Shown here: piece by piece, positions 49,265-61,229 of the stretch
Position numbering within the stretch: position 1 is the stretch's first letter
Layout: each line of letters begins with the position of its first letter
Position numbers and translations under genes: made by a program
Notes under the pieces: model-generated
Told to the model about the DNA's origin: nothing
The model's database searches: none
The model's input: only the letters and a program-made list of their open reading frames with translations
Source: Varroa destructor
Taxonomy: Eukaryota > Arthropoda > Arachnida > Mesostigmata > Varroidae
Assembly (NCBI RefSeq): GCF_002443255.2
Contig: NW_019211456.1
Location: 29,509,341-29,573,340 of the forward strand
Direction: 5' to 3'
DNA length: 64,000 nucleotides

Positions 49265-50336
49265 GAAAAAGCGGTATCACAATATTATCGAGATATGTAA
49301 ACATTCATTTAGGCATATTTATAAGTATCCTGAAAAAAAACTACAACATTTGGGATGCTCCGTACTTCTACACAAATTTGTTTTCTTCAAACGGGTAGCG
49401 AGAACCGCCATCTTAGTTATAGTCAGAAATATAGAGACTGGTTTGTTTTCGCTTGAAGCTATTCACCTTGTCAAGGCGGACTGCGTTTCCACGACAACTG
49501 CTTATGCTCGGGAACGTTACGACAGTTTGACGCGTAGTTCAAACTGAACAGTGTGTTCCACCTAAGAAAGCATACAAGATGATTCTAGGAAATCAGCTAC
49601 ATTCATGACAGGCCATATCCAGGATCGCCTTAGACCACCTGGACAGTGTAAAATATCAACGGTGTTCGCAAAAGTGCAACGTAGGAACCGAGCGCGAAAA
49701 AAGTTCGCGGCGAATCTTACGTTCGAATCTTCATGAAAGATGAACCCCAGAAGGCAAGGCCTTCCAGTGGATGGTGAAGCCTTGAAATGAAACTAATTTC
49801 GATGGCATGAAGAAGGAAGACCCCCCGGTGGCCACTGCATTTGGGTGACCAAATGCCTCCCGATTACGTCCGTATAGATTATGCTAAAAGTAAAGTTCAC
49901 GCAATGAAAGCAACAATTATTTGGAAACTCGCAGCCAATATTGCAGGAGTAATGGAGTCGATTGTTTGTGGCATACTTCAATTTGTCTCTCAAAACCTTC
50001 ACTCTTGACTCTATTCGCTTTAGCAAAGCTGGCGGAAGCCCTTTAGCCGTGATTCTATTCCACCGGTAACGTATAAAAAAAAGTTGGCACGAATGTACAA
50101 CCAAACCTAGCTCAATCTATTCGCCTTCTATTAAGGTCGTCGTATCGACGTGAAGTTTGATAGAGGCCAACGAAAAAATGTACTTGACAAGCGTCAATTC
50201 CAGGCTGTCATAGTCGTTCAGGGTTTGATCCGTGCTGGCTGGCAAAAGCGGACAGAGCTAGCGGATATCGCAAAGAATGGAAAGAGCTCCTGAGGAGGGC
50301 CTGCCTTGGGGCTTAGAAGGGAAGGAGCGAGAGGTA

Positions 50337-50359
50337 GAGAGAGAGAGAGAGAGAGAGAG
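50337..50359. repeat. (GA)11 microsatellite
   Basis: 23 nt of uninterrupted GA. It gives Ser-Leu repeats in the minus-strand frames that cross it. Confidence 0.95.
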
Positions 50360-51002
50360 CGGCATCTTCGAATGTCGCAACCCACATGGAAATCGGGGCC
50401 GCCTTTGGAGGCCACCCGAGCTTTGATGGACGGAATGCTGACACTCGAATGAATGAAGTCTGGGGGAGGATATAGATTCCAGAGGGAATGCGAGGTAGGC
50501 AAGCCTGACTACGAAGAGGGCCATGGATGATTGTGTAAGGACACGTTGCATGGAAACAGCGTTTGAAAAGTGGACGAAAGGAACTTTACGAGGGGGAGTG
50601 GTGCTCGGGAACAATTGCGTATAGTTGGTGGAGGGGGTAGTCGATAAAAGAGAGTCGGGGAATAAGGATTTTCAGGTTCTGCAACCCACCTTTCTTTAAG
50701 GACGGCCGCAAAACGTATAGCTGTGCCAAGGTTTGCTCAGGATGATCGAACCTTTGTCACCATTAACTTCGAAGACAACAACATCGCCGGTACTGCGACG
50801 AAATGGGTAGCAAGTTAAAACTGGGCAGACGTTTCGATCTAAAGTTTAAGTAGGTAGATAGAACACAGGCCACCCCTTGATAACCTACCCTTGGTGGCTG
50901 GCTGTCCAGGTATGAGTGACGCAGTGTCCAATGGAAACACTCCGCAATCACAAGCTCGACAATAATAAACTGTACACAGTCACCCGCAAGGAGGGCTTTC
51001 GT

Positions 51003-51010
51003 TATATAAA
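51003..51010 (+). promoter_or_regulatory. candidate TATA box
   Basis: TATATAAA followed by GCGGCGG, the same AT-box/GC-flank arrangement as at 24165. Transcription would start near 51033. The first long ATG frame downstream begins at 51226. Confidence 0.28.
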
Positions 51011-51225
51011 GCGGCGGTAAGATATTGTTGTATATTAGGTGAACGTATCTCATTGTGTTCCAGTCATATAGTTAGATGATCAAGAACACACACAAAAATG
51101 TGCATACCCATTGACGTCAAGCGAAAACATCTTCACAGAGGAATAGGTCCTCTAAGGAAAGTTCTAAACGGTCCTCTAAGCGGAAGGACTGTTCCGTTGA
51201 TTTCATTTGACAGCCGACATCTGAA

Positions 51226-51594
51226 ATGTCCATCAGAGTGACAGCCTTTTCGAATGTTCACCTAGGTGCTGGTCCAATTCCAGGCTGTACGTTTTATACT
51301 TCGTTAGGCCTTTACTTACAAGGCCATAATGTACGCAGCCGATTTCACAGATGTATTCACGAAAAACGTAGAGAGACTGTAGAGAAATTTAGCAACACTC
51401 ATTCGAAGCTGATCGACATAAAAGTCGTTATTTGCAGTGCTCATAATATGATATGTCTTCCCACTTTATTCCCACATGATTATGATCATCTTTTCATCAC
51501 TGAGATGATCTTCATTCCTGTATTTCTTAGGAAATTTTTTTGCCGGGTTGGTTCAATGGTAGTATCAAATGGGGCACTCGCAGAAACTTTGTGA
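51226..51594 (+). CDS. unrecognised 122-codon open frame downstream of a TATA box
   Basis: ATG to TGA, beginning MSIRVTAFSNVHLGAG. It lies about 190 nt after the expected start of the 51003 TATA box, and an A10 run follows at 51669-51678. The middle is charged (EKRRETVEKFSNTHSK), followed by a more hydrophobic segment (FITEMIFIPVFLRKFF). No domain is recognised. It overlaps the start of the possible LTR described next, so it may also be retroelement sequence or chance. Confidence 0.17.
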   Translation: MSIRVTAFSNVHLGAGPIPGCTFYTSLGLYLQGHNVRSRFHRCIHEKRRETVEKFSNTHSKLIDIKVVICSAHNMICLPTLFPHDYDHLFITEMIFIPVFLRKFFCRVGSMVVSNGALAETL

Positions 51595-52117
51595 CAATAC
51601 ATATATAGACTGACACATATTTCCGTGCTTTTAATCTGACCACCAATAGCTCAAACACGTAGTCCAACAAAAAAAAAAGACAATAATATATACTTCTGGA
51701 TCAGATCTAACCTTTTGTTTAAATGAAAATGTTAAAAAGACCGTATCCATCTAGGGATACTCTCGCAACTAGATGAATCTTAAAAATTACAACCCAGTCA
51801 AATGGGACTAGGTACTACCGTTTTTATGCACACATATTTCCTATGACTACTACCTTGAACCTATTCTAGCAGCACGATCGACACTTGTCGTTCATAAAAG
51901 CAACAGCGCTACATGTCTACCACAAAATGTCGAATCGACACACGTCTACAACGCACGATGAGAGCTTTCTAGGTTTGCGGTCTAAGGTAGCGGCGAGGCC
52001 TCGATCGGCAGCTTGCCGAAGAAAGCGCAGGAGTTCTAGAACAAAGTCTACCTTGTTAGGTTTGGTTTTATTCGATACGAAAGGACATTTGCACTTCGGG
52101 AGAGGCATAATAAGGAC
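51590..52117 (+). mobile_element. possible decayed LTR (speculative bounds)
   Basis: The right bound is set by the primer-binding-site-like sequence at 52118. The left bound is the TGTGACAATAC word at 51590, of a kind that often begins LTRs. A CATAAAAG TATA-like box lies at 51893. The expected CA-3' end is not directly at the right bound. I could not find a second copy in the window, nor any gag or pol frame after the site. Confidence 0.13.
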
Positions 52118-52129
52118 TGGCGCCCGAAC
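52118..52129 (+). other. primer-binding-site-like sequence (tRNA-Lys type)
   Basis: TGGCGCCCGAAC is complementary to the last 12 nt of tRNA-Lys(UUU) including CCA. This is the primer site used by many retroviruses and several LTR retrotransposons. The following TCGG departs from the usual AGGG. A chance 12-nt match in 64 kb is unlikely but possible. The downstream DNA turns AT-rich at once and has no long frame, so any element would be a relic. Confidence 0.3.
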
Positions 52130-52139
52130 TCGGCGGATT

Positions 52140-53026
52140 AACGCTAATAATTAGGTAGAGTGAATATTCTACCTATGAATAGTGAAATATATAGAGTGAA
52201 CATTTATTAGTTATTTTTATAACGTGGTTATTTTTGATGTAAAAAGTTGGCAAGCCTTTATATTGCGGACGACATTCGCTTGTAGCCGCCCATCTTTTGA
52301 AATTCTATTATTCGTCGTAATAGAAGCAGACGGAGTATTTGTTTTTTCCAGCGCTGCTCGAAATTCAAACATTAGACGATTGTTTGCCGAGCTACAATGA
52401 CCACAATGAAAAAAGGTAGCAAAAGTGAGGTTCTTCCGCAGTCGCGCATACGATCGAAAGTAGATGAGGTGTCTCGTCGAACGGAGGTTGACAAACGGAT
52501 ACGAGGCGTTTGGTTGACGTTTTTCCCTTCTAAATAGCTCAGCGTATAATTGTCAGGATTGGAGTCTTCTTATCATTGTGCGTATTTATTAGAAATAAGA
52601 CCATATCTATAATCGCGCTAGCCTATGAGACGTAGCATCTGTTAAGACAGTTCTTTTTTTGTACAGGGAAGAGAAACTCCATTGTAATTAGGTACTGATT
52701 AGAGAGGTTGATGACGATATGTTGTTCGACGCTTTCCAGCATCACAATTGAAACCTTTTTTGTGTCACTAGATTTATCAAGCGTATACCAATATGATGTG
52801 TATAAATGCGTTCTTATTTAAGTCTGCTGTTTTTGTTTATATAACGTGTCGTGTGGCAATTTGTATACGAATTTCCCGCAAACATTTTCCACTCGCAGAG
52901 CCCCCAAGGAATGGCGCCTCGAGTTGCGTTGCGGGCTTTCCTTTCTCGATCATTTATAGCAACTGAAAGCTCACGATGTTCCAAGAAATCAACGCAAACC
53001 TATTGCCTAATCACCTCACCTTCCAG
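52140..53026. other. non-genic stretch with acceptor-like sites
   Basis: AT-rich with no gene supported. A good acceptor-like ATTTTCCACTCGCAG ends at 52899, and a frame is open behind it for about 65 codons, but no donor follows. Confidence 0.4.
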
Positions 53027-53223
53027 GTCCCTTAAGACTTCTTGGCTGCTCGTCAAATTTTGCAAACTGCCAAACATTTACAAGGTCCTTCGGGCAAATT
53101 CGGTTCAGTGGCCTTGACCTACATTCAGAGCAGTCCCAAAAAAACGGGTCAATCACTCTACAACGCCTGTTTTCAGACCAGCCATATCTCGAAGACTCTT
53201 CCGTCGAACAGGCTCGGGTGTGA
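53027..53223 (+). CDS. candidate terminal exon, unknown protein
   Basis: The preceding CCTAATCACCTCACCTTCCAG combines a branch-point-like CTAAT with a pyrimidine tract and CAG, and is one of the best acceptors seen. With two bases carried over, the frame from 53029 is open for 64 codons to TGA. The last third is protein-like (GSITLQRLFSDQPYLEDSSV). An AATAAA lies at 53469-53474. Against it, another plus-strand frame (53042-53245) and a 93-codon minus-strand frame (53016-53297) are open over the same bases, so this may simply be a stop-poor patch. Confidence 0.23.
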
Positions 53224-53229
53224 ATTGGT

Positions 53230-56200
53230 TTCCAATAGCTTTTAAAATTGAGCGGTAGCACTGCTCGGGCCGCAATGTCCCTTACCCCCGTATACAATTC
53301 ATGTTTATATTTGGAATCGTTTTTTTGGTAGAATATATGTCTTTGAATATGGAACTTCTCACAGATGTTATGTTAGGCTGTTGTTGATAAAGCCGGCGTA
53401 AAGTTGCGTTACGTCCACATATGTAAATACGCTCGACCCGAGAATGAAACGTTTATGCTATTACAACCAATAAATTTTTCAGATCAAACTATTGACCCTA
53501 ATTGATTGTGCAAATATAATTTACAACTGGGCGTCCGCTTTCATCATCCGTAGGGCGTAATCGTCCGAAGTATAACCATGATCTAACGTAAGCTATAACA
53601 GTGCGGAAACAATGACACTCGACAATAAAAAAATCAGTTTTTAGGAAATGCTTTTTTCTGTAGCTTAGAGTGTATGGCATTAGACAATTTTCTATATCTA
53701 TCGTGTATCCACGTTCGAGCCGAGCCTGGATCAGACCTCCAGGTATGACATCAATATTGACAAGATGTTAGAGTGACTCTATTTAGTAGCTCTCTGATGC
53801 AGCTGATGATATAATACAATGAAATGAAAAGCACGTGTACCGCGGTTTCCCGCTATAGGCAAGGAAAATGGCTGGCGCTAGAGCTATGACTGTGAAACGC
53901 GACATTTTTCAACGACCTAGTACTAGCATCAGGGAAAGGATCGTACAGTGCATTGTTAACTAGAAGCATTGTTATATAATATTAAAGCTGCAGGTTCTTT
54001 CCATCTCAACGACATGGTTACAAGGCCTATATATGCCATCACCAATCTTTGTCCTCAGGGCATAGTCTAGCTGAGAAGAAAGACGAAGGCCTTTTCCGGA
54101 CAAAGATGTTTGGCGTTTATCGAGGTTGACATCTACACGTGAAGCTCATCGGCGGTAGTTTTCGTGAGGGCCGCATGCAACAGTACACTCATAACCAAAA
54201 AGAGCGTCGGAAGTGAGTTAAGCGTGCGAGTACAGGCGGCATTCGGCTATCGTTTAATGACGTAGAGAGCGAAATGGCCTTGTGTTGAAGCATTAGCTGT
54301 CAGACAACTTCTTTTGTACGTTGATACTTATGTGAAATTAGCCGGAACGCGCCTTTTGAATAAGCAGCTTTGAAAAGGACATATCGCCTTGCTTATATGT
54401 AGGCTACGCTAAGCCTTCGTGCCGGCTTCTTATACCTCGTACACATGTAGAGTGCATGGTGGATGTATATAAAGTGGCCTGCTTGTTTCCTACTTGGGTA
54501 AAATATTATTGCCGCACATATATTTCGCCAATAAACATAGGATGAGTTAAGCAAATTCACTCGCAACATAGTTCTGACCAACACGTTTATTCGCGCGCTT
54601 CACGGATATGCTTTCAGCATTACTTGTCATATCCAACGAGAACGGGTTCCTTCGTTGAGACTCAACATGTCTACACGTATACATCACTCCCCGAGGCTGC
54701 ACGCAAGTAAACAGCGAATGATTAAGATTACTATTATTTCTACTGTCTACCACTAGTACAGTACCGCAATCGCAGCGTCACGCAGACGTGTGTAAGAGAT
54801 CTGTCAGGCGGCAAATCTGGCTATTGATTGCATGCCGGTAAGAGGCGAAAATTCTGCCACCGAATTAGTTCGGCCAAGCTCCACTAGAGGAAGCAGGTAC
54901 ACACAGCACTGGGGGTAGACAGCGCCACCTTTTTCTAACATGCTTCAAAGGATCCTCGCAGACGCTTTCTTCAGGCACAAGCGCAAGGGTTCCAACACAG
55001 CGCTACAGTCGACCGCTAGCGTCACAGTTACCATTAGGATCCAAACCAAGCTAAGGTCGTGTTTATGGCGTTAGTCACCGTCGAGCTTATTTTTCAGATG
55101 TTGCCACCATATTATATGAGTAACTAATTGCTCAATTTAGCACTCCGTCGTAAAACAGATTCGGCTCTGCGGAAACAAATGGGCATAGCAACCATCCCAT
55201 CGATCATAGTTTCCGTTTGCTAGTTGAAATTTTTAAACTCGGACTACCTATTTTTTGAACAAAAAATGCATGCTTACTGATAATTTGTAATAATTTTGCT
55301 AGAATAGATAACTCTTCCGGACCCGCCATGCGCGTAGTAGAAATTCGAATATCACAAACGTTTGGTACCGTCGTAGTTCACACTTCAAGGCGTTAATAAT
55401 GGAGCGGTAACTGTTCAGTATGTGCTTGAGCACAAGGCAAACTCTAGGCTCTAATATTTTCCGAATACGTTTTCATGCGAGTGGTCAACACAGACGTACA
55501 CGTTCTCAAATGAACGCGTTATCGAGCAGCTCTCCCAAAAATTACGTGTTTCTTTTCCAAGACGCCACAAGGTTCCTAACTTCTCTTACCATGTACAATC
55601 ATGTACCTTTTCAATAACTCATAATATCTGGCAACATTTTATTTTTAGCGAACGAACGTAAACGTCAGAACCAGCCCTGTCGCAAGGAAAACCTATCAGC
55701 AAGTGGCTTCAAATTACTACTGAGAATAATGGTATAGACTTTCCTACGAATTTCGGGAAGATCTGGAAACTGAGTACGATTTTAAAAAAAGCAAAATTTT
55801 TAATAATTAATTTATTACTAAACATATTTAGTTTGTTGCGGACTCTACCCAAAGGCTGCTGACACACAGACGAGGTGCTTACTTCAGGGCGATGATGGTT
55901 AACTTTCGGGAAAAAGATCATCCCAGTTACCCTCGGCAATTTGTGGCACAAAATGCCAAGGTTAGTGTATCACTGGCTAACAAGACCCATTGTTGTCGCC
56001 TTTGTCGTTGTTGCGTGTCGTTGTTATATTTGTTGCACTCACTATCCATGAGCGGAGGAATTATTATAAATAGAGCTGATCAGTTGAGTACGAATATTCT
56101 CTATGGTGTGTCCAACCGGAAAGTGACCCAATGCGGAAATATAGTACTATGTATTTTCTTGTATTCTCCTGATGGACTCTCATCGCCGAACGCCTAGCAA

Positions 56201-57464
56201 ATGTGTCGCCAAGACACGGGCAAAATTGCCCTTAGTGTAATAATACAAGTATACCAACTCGCTTCAACACACAAATATGGTCCTTCGGGAAAGCCACCCT
56301 TCCATTACGTTCAACATCGACATGGGGGCTTTGCTCGTGTGCAAGATGCGAATTAATCAGGCGCTGAATCGCCCAGTTAGTTAGCCAGTGCATCTCGACA
56401 CAACGATATACATTTGAAAATTGGGTGGTGGCTCTGGCGGCCCTGGTCACCGTAATAGAAAGCTACGAGATCGATAAAGGTTACAAAGGAAACTAGCCGA
56501 CTGCGGTAATCTGTACTGGAGAATTTGCTGGGCGTATGGTGCAAATTTCTGGACGGTTATCAAACATCCACGTCAATATTTTGGAGCAACGAAGTCGAAT
56601 ATCCAGAGAGGGCTTCATCTTTGCGCACGAAGTTATTCTGCACATTAGAGTGTTCGGCTTCATAAATGTGTACCACCAAGCAACTGAGACTTTCACACGA
56701 ATGATACCATTAGTGAAGTGTATACGATTCAGATTGCAGCCTTAAGTTTCCTATAGAATTTCCTATTTCCTATATAAGCATTTTCCTATAGATACACTGA
56801 TTACAAACTCAACAATAACATACTTTTGTAAAACATGTGTGCCGGGGACGCGTCCTTGATACGTCACGACTAAAATGTTGATTGAAATTGTACTTCTAAG
56901 GATTTTCGAATTAAGCGTCCGAATATACGTCCATTTCATAGCGCGTTTTTTAGTTCCGAGTCATTCACTCTATGCATTGACGCGCTCTATAATATATTAT
57001 GCGAAGTAGGAATTGTTATTGCCGCATGCCTGTATCAGTTTTATATGTTCGATATGGTTATATGCTCAGTTACGAAATATTATAGCAATAGAGGCTCTTC
57101 TTTTTTCCGTTTCTAAGGTTTACCATATTTTGCATCTTCAAATATTTTAATTATTTCAACGGGGTTCAATTCTACCACTCAGCTTTGATTTTTCCTGATC
57201 TATATCGTAAGCAAGTGCTTCCCTGTTGGAAATAGATCTTTTCATTTGGATATAGGTCTCATATAGTATGCTGCAACATTGCCCAGACAAATATCCCGAG
57301 TAACTACCTAAATAACAAATATGAGGCAGTCGCATCAAATCAGTTGCTATCTCGTCTCGGAAACGTCCACTTGCTTCTCGCCTCTTTAATTTATCCTCCT
57401 GAGAGCTTAGCATCTGAGCAGGAACTTCCATCCTGAAAGGCATGACATTCGCATATAATCTTCT
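53230..57464. other. AT-rich non-genic stretch
   Basis: No gene is supported. A 95-codon minus frame at 57156-57443 has a charged N-terminal part (SSQEDKLKRREASGRFRDEI) and sits directly downstream of the 57.5-kb terminal-exon candidate. It is in another frame and past that stop, so it would be untranslated if that exon is real. 54.7-54.85 kb has a weak acceptor/donor pair (donor GTAAGA at 54840) enclosing about 62 open nt. A cluster of TTCCTAT words lies at 56748-56790. Confidence 0.4.
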
Positions 57465-57587
57465 TTAGAAGGCCAATACGTCTTCGCCCGAGCTGTCTGT
57501 CATCGGTACCAAATTTGGCTGTACCAGCATGTTATTACCGCTAGACTCATCCAGTAGCTTATCTGCATTTGTCCGTAAAGTGTAAGG
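57465..57587 (-). CDS. candidate terminal exon, unknown protein
   Basis: On the minus strand an acceptor-like ATTGTTTGATTTCCAG ends just before 57587. Frame 1 is open for 40 codons to TAA. It starts PYTLRTNADKLLDESSG and ends VPMTDSSGEDVLAF, a hydrophilic Ser/Asp/Glu-rich tail typical of protein C-termini. The upstream exon was not resolved. A donor-like GTAGGT at about 57805 exists, but the frame before it does not join convincingly. A separate 61-codon minus frame (57606-57791) overlaps the would-be intron. Confidence 0.22.
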   Translation of the reverse strand, partial: PYTLRTNADKLLDESSGNNMLVQPNLVPMTDSSGEDVLAF

Positions 57588-57829
57588 CTGGAAATCAAAC
57601 AATGATTAGGCCTGAATGACAGCGACTCTCCATCGTTGCCACCGTTGTCGCCATTCAGCGTCCGTCTCATAAACATCCAGCAGTTGCAAAGCTTTTAAGC
57701 GAAACATTATAGTAATAAATAGCTTAAGTTCCGCTCCGCCAGTCGAAGCCATATGCAGCATTCGGGGGCCCTGTTGAGTGGAACTGATCATCGAAGGTGG
57801 GACCTACCACAGCCACACGATATCACGCC

Positions 57830-60800
57830 ACATCGTAGGTAGGCAAGGGGGCAGACGCTTGGCGGTCCTCAGTCAAGGCTCATAACAGCTAACTATCAGC
57901 TGACAACACAGCCCAATTTACCCCTAACACAAATACCAATAGCAGAGAAACTGTATACAGGCTTACAGAGTTGATTGTATAGGGCACATGCAAAAACAGA
58001 TACTTGCCCAGCAGTGCATGTGCATGTTGTGACCAGCACCCAAACCTGTGTAAAAGAATTTCGGTGGAAAACTGACCAGTCTGAAAATAGCGCATATTAC
58101 GTGCGCGCTAAACTATGTAGATGGAGAGCAGTGTCATAGGGGCATGCAAATTTGCGACCTTAATTATATCTTTGTGCCGATGTATGTAAGTATCTCTGTA
58201 TAAACACATAGTTACATAGACACAGCAGTGACAATAATGATGACTGTAGTGATGTTGTAGTTCATGCTGACAGAAATACCGTTACTTGGTCATTAGTACA
58301 CATAATGGAAGCGAAACTTTCTATGTGTGTTCCACTTGAAAAAACAACAGCAGAAGTTGTTCGCACCACTGTTAGAAGGCGAGAGCAATTAGCTGCCGGC
58401 GATATTTAAACTTATTAAGGAAGAACTAATGTCGACAAGTAAGTTGGGTATCCGGCGTACGTCTCCTTTACACATCTTTCTCAGTGCCCCGATAGCGACC
58501 TCGGGGGTATAGCCAGCCGGGTAGCTGAACAGAATAGCCTATAATTCTAGTGTTCATTGGTAATATTTTAAATTGAGCAAGAACGCAAAGGGAAATAAGA
58601 GACGAAATTCTGCCACGTATGGTGTTTTTCGAAGTCTTCTTAATTCGTATGTCTGTGTGGGTCTGCGTGTATTTGTGTGTCAGTGTGTGTGGCAGTCAGT
58701 GTCAAAGTGGGTCAGTTACGAAGGCGCTCTCTCATCCCATCCCATCTCGTTCGTATCACTTTCTTTCTACATAATTAAGCATCAAACTGCAATGCACTTA
58801 CTACTGCTACTACTTTACCTTGTTTTTCCCCTGTCTATCTTGTTATTCTCTTTCGATGCCGGCTGGTATCGCTCGTTTTCCTCACTAGCAGGCCACCACT
58901 AGCCCGTTGTGGAGGCCACTGTTTCATCTAGATAAGCGAAAACCTTTTTTCTTCTGTGTAGCTCTATGCGTGCTCCCGGTGGCGTTACCGCGCGGCTATA
59001 CTGCCCACAGTTAGCCTCCGAGACAACGGCTACGGCGGTAGGGCTGAGGCGACTCGTACTCACTCAGTTTTACGGTAGCCAATGCCTTGCTCTAGCCTCC
59101 ACAAGCAACCCTTTGCCCTCTCCAACAGTTTGCCTCCTTTTGGCCTCTCATAGTAACGGATAGCTCAACCTCATTTCAGCTGGATGCTGCTGTGATGGCA
59201 TGCAACAAATAGATAACACAAAGCAGCTAGATATGACCGGTAAACAAGAAACGAAACAGAGAGCAGCCATACACTGAGACAAACCCCGATGTACTGCTTC
59301 TATTGCTACAAGCGCAGACACAAATGTAAAAAACATACATATACACACATACAACGATGCCCTGCAAGCAGAGATCAGGCAAGCGGGAAGGCACAGACAG
59401 ATTCTTCTTACATACGCACTACAAGCAGAACAAGATAGAATCTAGAGGGAGGCAATGGAAGCGGGTGAGGGGCAGCCGTGAGAAAAAGAAAATGAAGTAG
59501 CCAGAGGGAGAGGTGGTGCGCTGGCAGCAGTGGGGTTGTTGGCTGCAAACAACGCTCGGCGCTAAGGGTCGGGGAGGGGTTCGCTACATGAGAGGAGAAC
59601 GCGAAGATATAATCCGTTAACCTTTCTGCGGTCAATTGCCTACCAAACAACGACATGTTTAAAAATGAGAGAGAAACAGACGCTAGAAAGGTGCGGAGAG
59701 CGAGACAAGTTGGCGGACGCATGAACGGACGGCCCGTCGGTGAGATAGTTGAGAAGCTAAACCGCGGACGCCAACGTGGAACAACGAAAAATCCAGGAAA
59801 TCATGTTAAGTTTAGTTTATGTTATAGCTCACATCGCAATTAAAATAACAAGTGCAAGTAGACCAGTAGCAGCGACGGTGCGAATGATAACGATCAGGCA
59901 ATACTAAAAAGTATACCATACATTTCCATACAGAGCTCGTCAATCTGTTCATAATTTTTAACGGAACGACACTGTATAACAGCCAAAGTACCGATCGCTA
60001 GAGGCGTAACAGCTTTTGCAACAGTAAGACAAACGGATTAAATCGATTTGTCATAACCCTGTTAGACTATGCCCTTTGATCACGGTTAAAAGGTGGTGTT
60101 CTCTCTGTTTTGGTAGGTCTTTAAAGCAGGGCTAGGTTAGGGCAATGATCCCTGTAGCGGAAGGAAACAGCCGAGACTTATCTAAGGACAATGCTTGTTA
60201 GGTTCGAGTTAACCTGCCCCGGTCGAATTTGGTTCTACTGAGGGCGAGTAACTTGCTATAGCGGTGACTTATGTTTATTTTCTAAGCTCTGGCGCTTTTT
60301 ATCTTGTGTCAACGTGCTGACTCTAACCAGGTCACATAATTTACCCACGACTTACCATAAAGCTTTGCCAACTCGTCCATAGTTTGAAGCTTCAATATCT
60401 GTCTTCACTGAATGATGATGTACTTTTTCCAAATCTAATTTTGTGATCCAGTTAATCACCTAAACGCTTATATCAATAGGACGGAAATCAATCATTTATC
60501 TCAAAGTTTCCTAAATGTGACCATTTGAAACTATATAATTTAGGTTTATGTTAATATTCTAGGCAATATAACATACGTAGACACGTCACGGCGAAAGAAA
60601 GAGCAGAAGGCTCAGGCCAATCTACACCTACATAATTTGCCCTTCTTTGGCTTGCTTCGAACACTTATCTCGTTCGACTGCTACGTGGCCGATGCATCCT
60701 GAACAGCCTGGCAGGGATCTGGTAGTGATAGGGGAATGTAGATGAAGAAAACGGTTTCACTATCAGGATTAAGGTGTTGATACTGGTCGGCGTCTCTGAC

Positions 60801-61118
60801 CTTTATCGCTTGTCTGACAACGCTAATTTTGTCTTAAACATGTACACGAACTTTTTGTACACCCAATATGATCAAACGACGGTAGAAACAACATTGATTA
60901 TTGCTTTGACTACTGGCCGAATAAGACGATGTGGCTCTAAGGGTCAGTAATTTGGGAGTGTCGGAGAAAACGTGCATGTTTGGATTTTATGATACATTGT
61001 GGTATTACTTTAGCACGTAGTTCGTGTATTTTTACTGACACCACGAAATGGAGGTGCACTATTATGCGGGCTTGGCCTTGAAGGCCGCTTTTATCATGAT
61101 ATCCTTACACATTTATAT
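57830..61118. other. non-genic stretch
   Basis: A GT-rich imperfect repeat lies at about 58650-58700. 58.57-58.90 kb has a 109-codon plus frame with a hydrophobic C-terminal half but no ATG at its start and no recognised family. 59.4-59.7 kb is purine-rich. 59.9-61.1 kb is AT-rich with nothing visible. Confidence 0.45.
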
Positions 61119-61218
61119 NNNNNNNNNNNNNNNNNNNNNNNNNNNNNNNNNNNNNNNNNNNNNNNNNNNNNNNNNNNNNNNNNNNNNNNNNNNNNNNNNN
61201 NNNNNNNNNNNNNNNNNN
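61119..61218. other. assembly gap (100 N) inside a TA repeat
   Basis: Exactly 100 N, the usual placeholder for a gap of unknown length. The left edge ends TTTATAT and the right edge starts TATATATATATT, so the unresolved sequence is probably a long TA microsatellite. Confidence 0.98.
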
Positions 61219-61229
61219 TATATATATAT

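Larger units (their letters stand above)
39140..51000. other. long AT-rich stretch with no supported gene
   Basis: I read both strands and found no frame with recognisable motifs. Scattered donor-like GTAAG/GTGAG words lack matching open exons. A 103-codon minus frame (49793-50104) has a Lys/Arg-rich segment (ALLKRIESRVKVLRDKLKYA) that could be a helix, but nothing identifies it. 46.7-47.2 kb and 48.9-49.3 kb are particularly AT-rich. 47.9-48.8 kb is GC-balanced. Confidence 0.45.

Noticed and set aside
51549..51570. GGTTCAATGGTAG, like a tRNA-Gly A box
   Set aside because: No B box (GGTTCRANNCC type), no acceptor-stem pairing and no anticodon arm follow at the right distance.
53808..53850. 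CTGATGA followed by GAAA, like a hammerhead ribozyme core
   Set aside because: The intervening bases cannot form stem II, and no cleavage-site stem was found.
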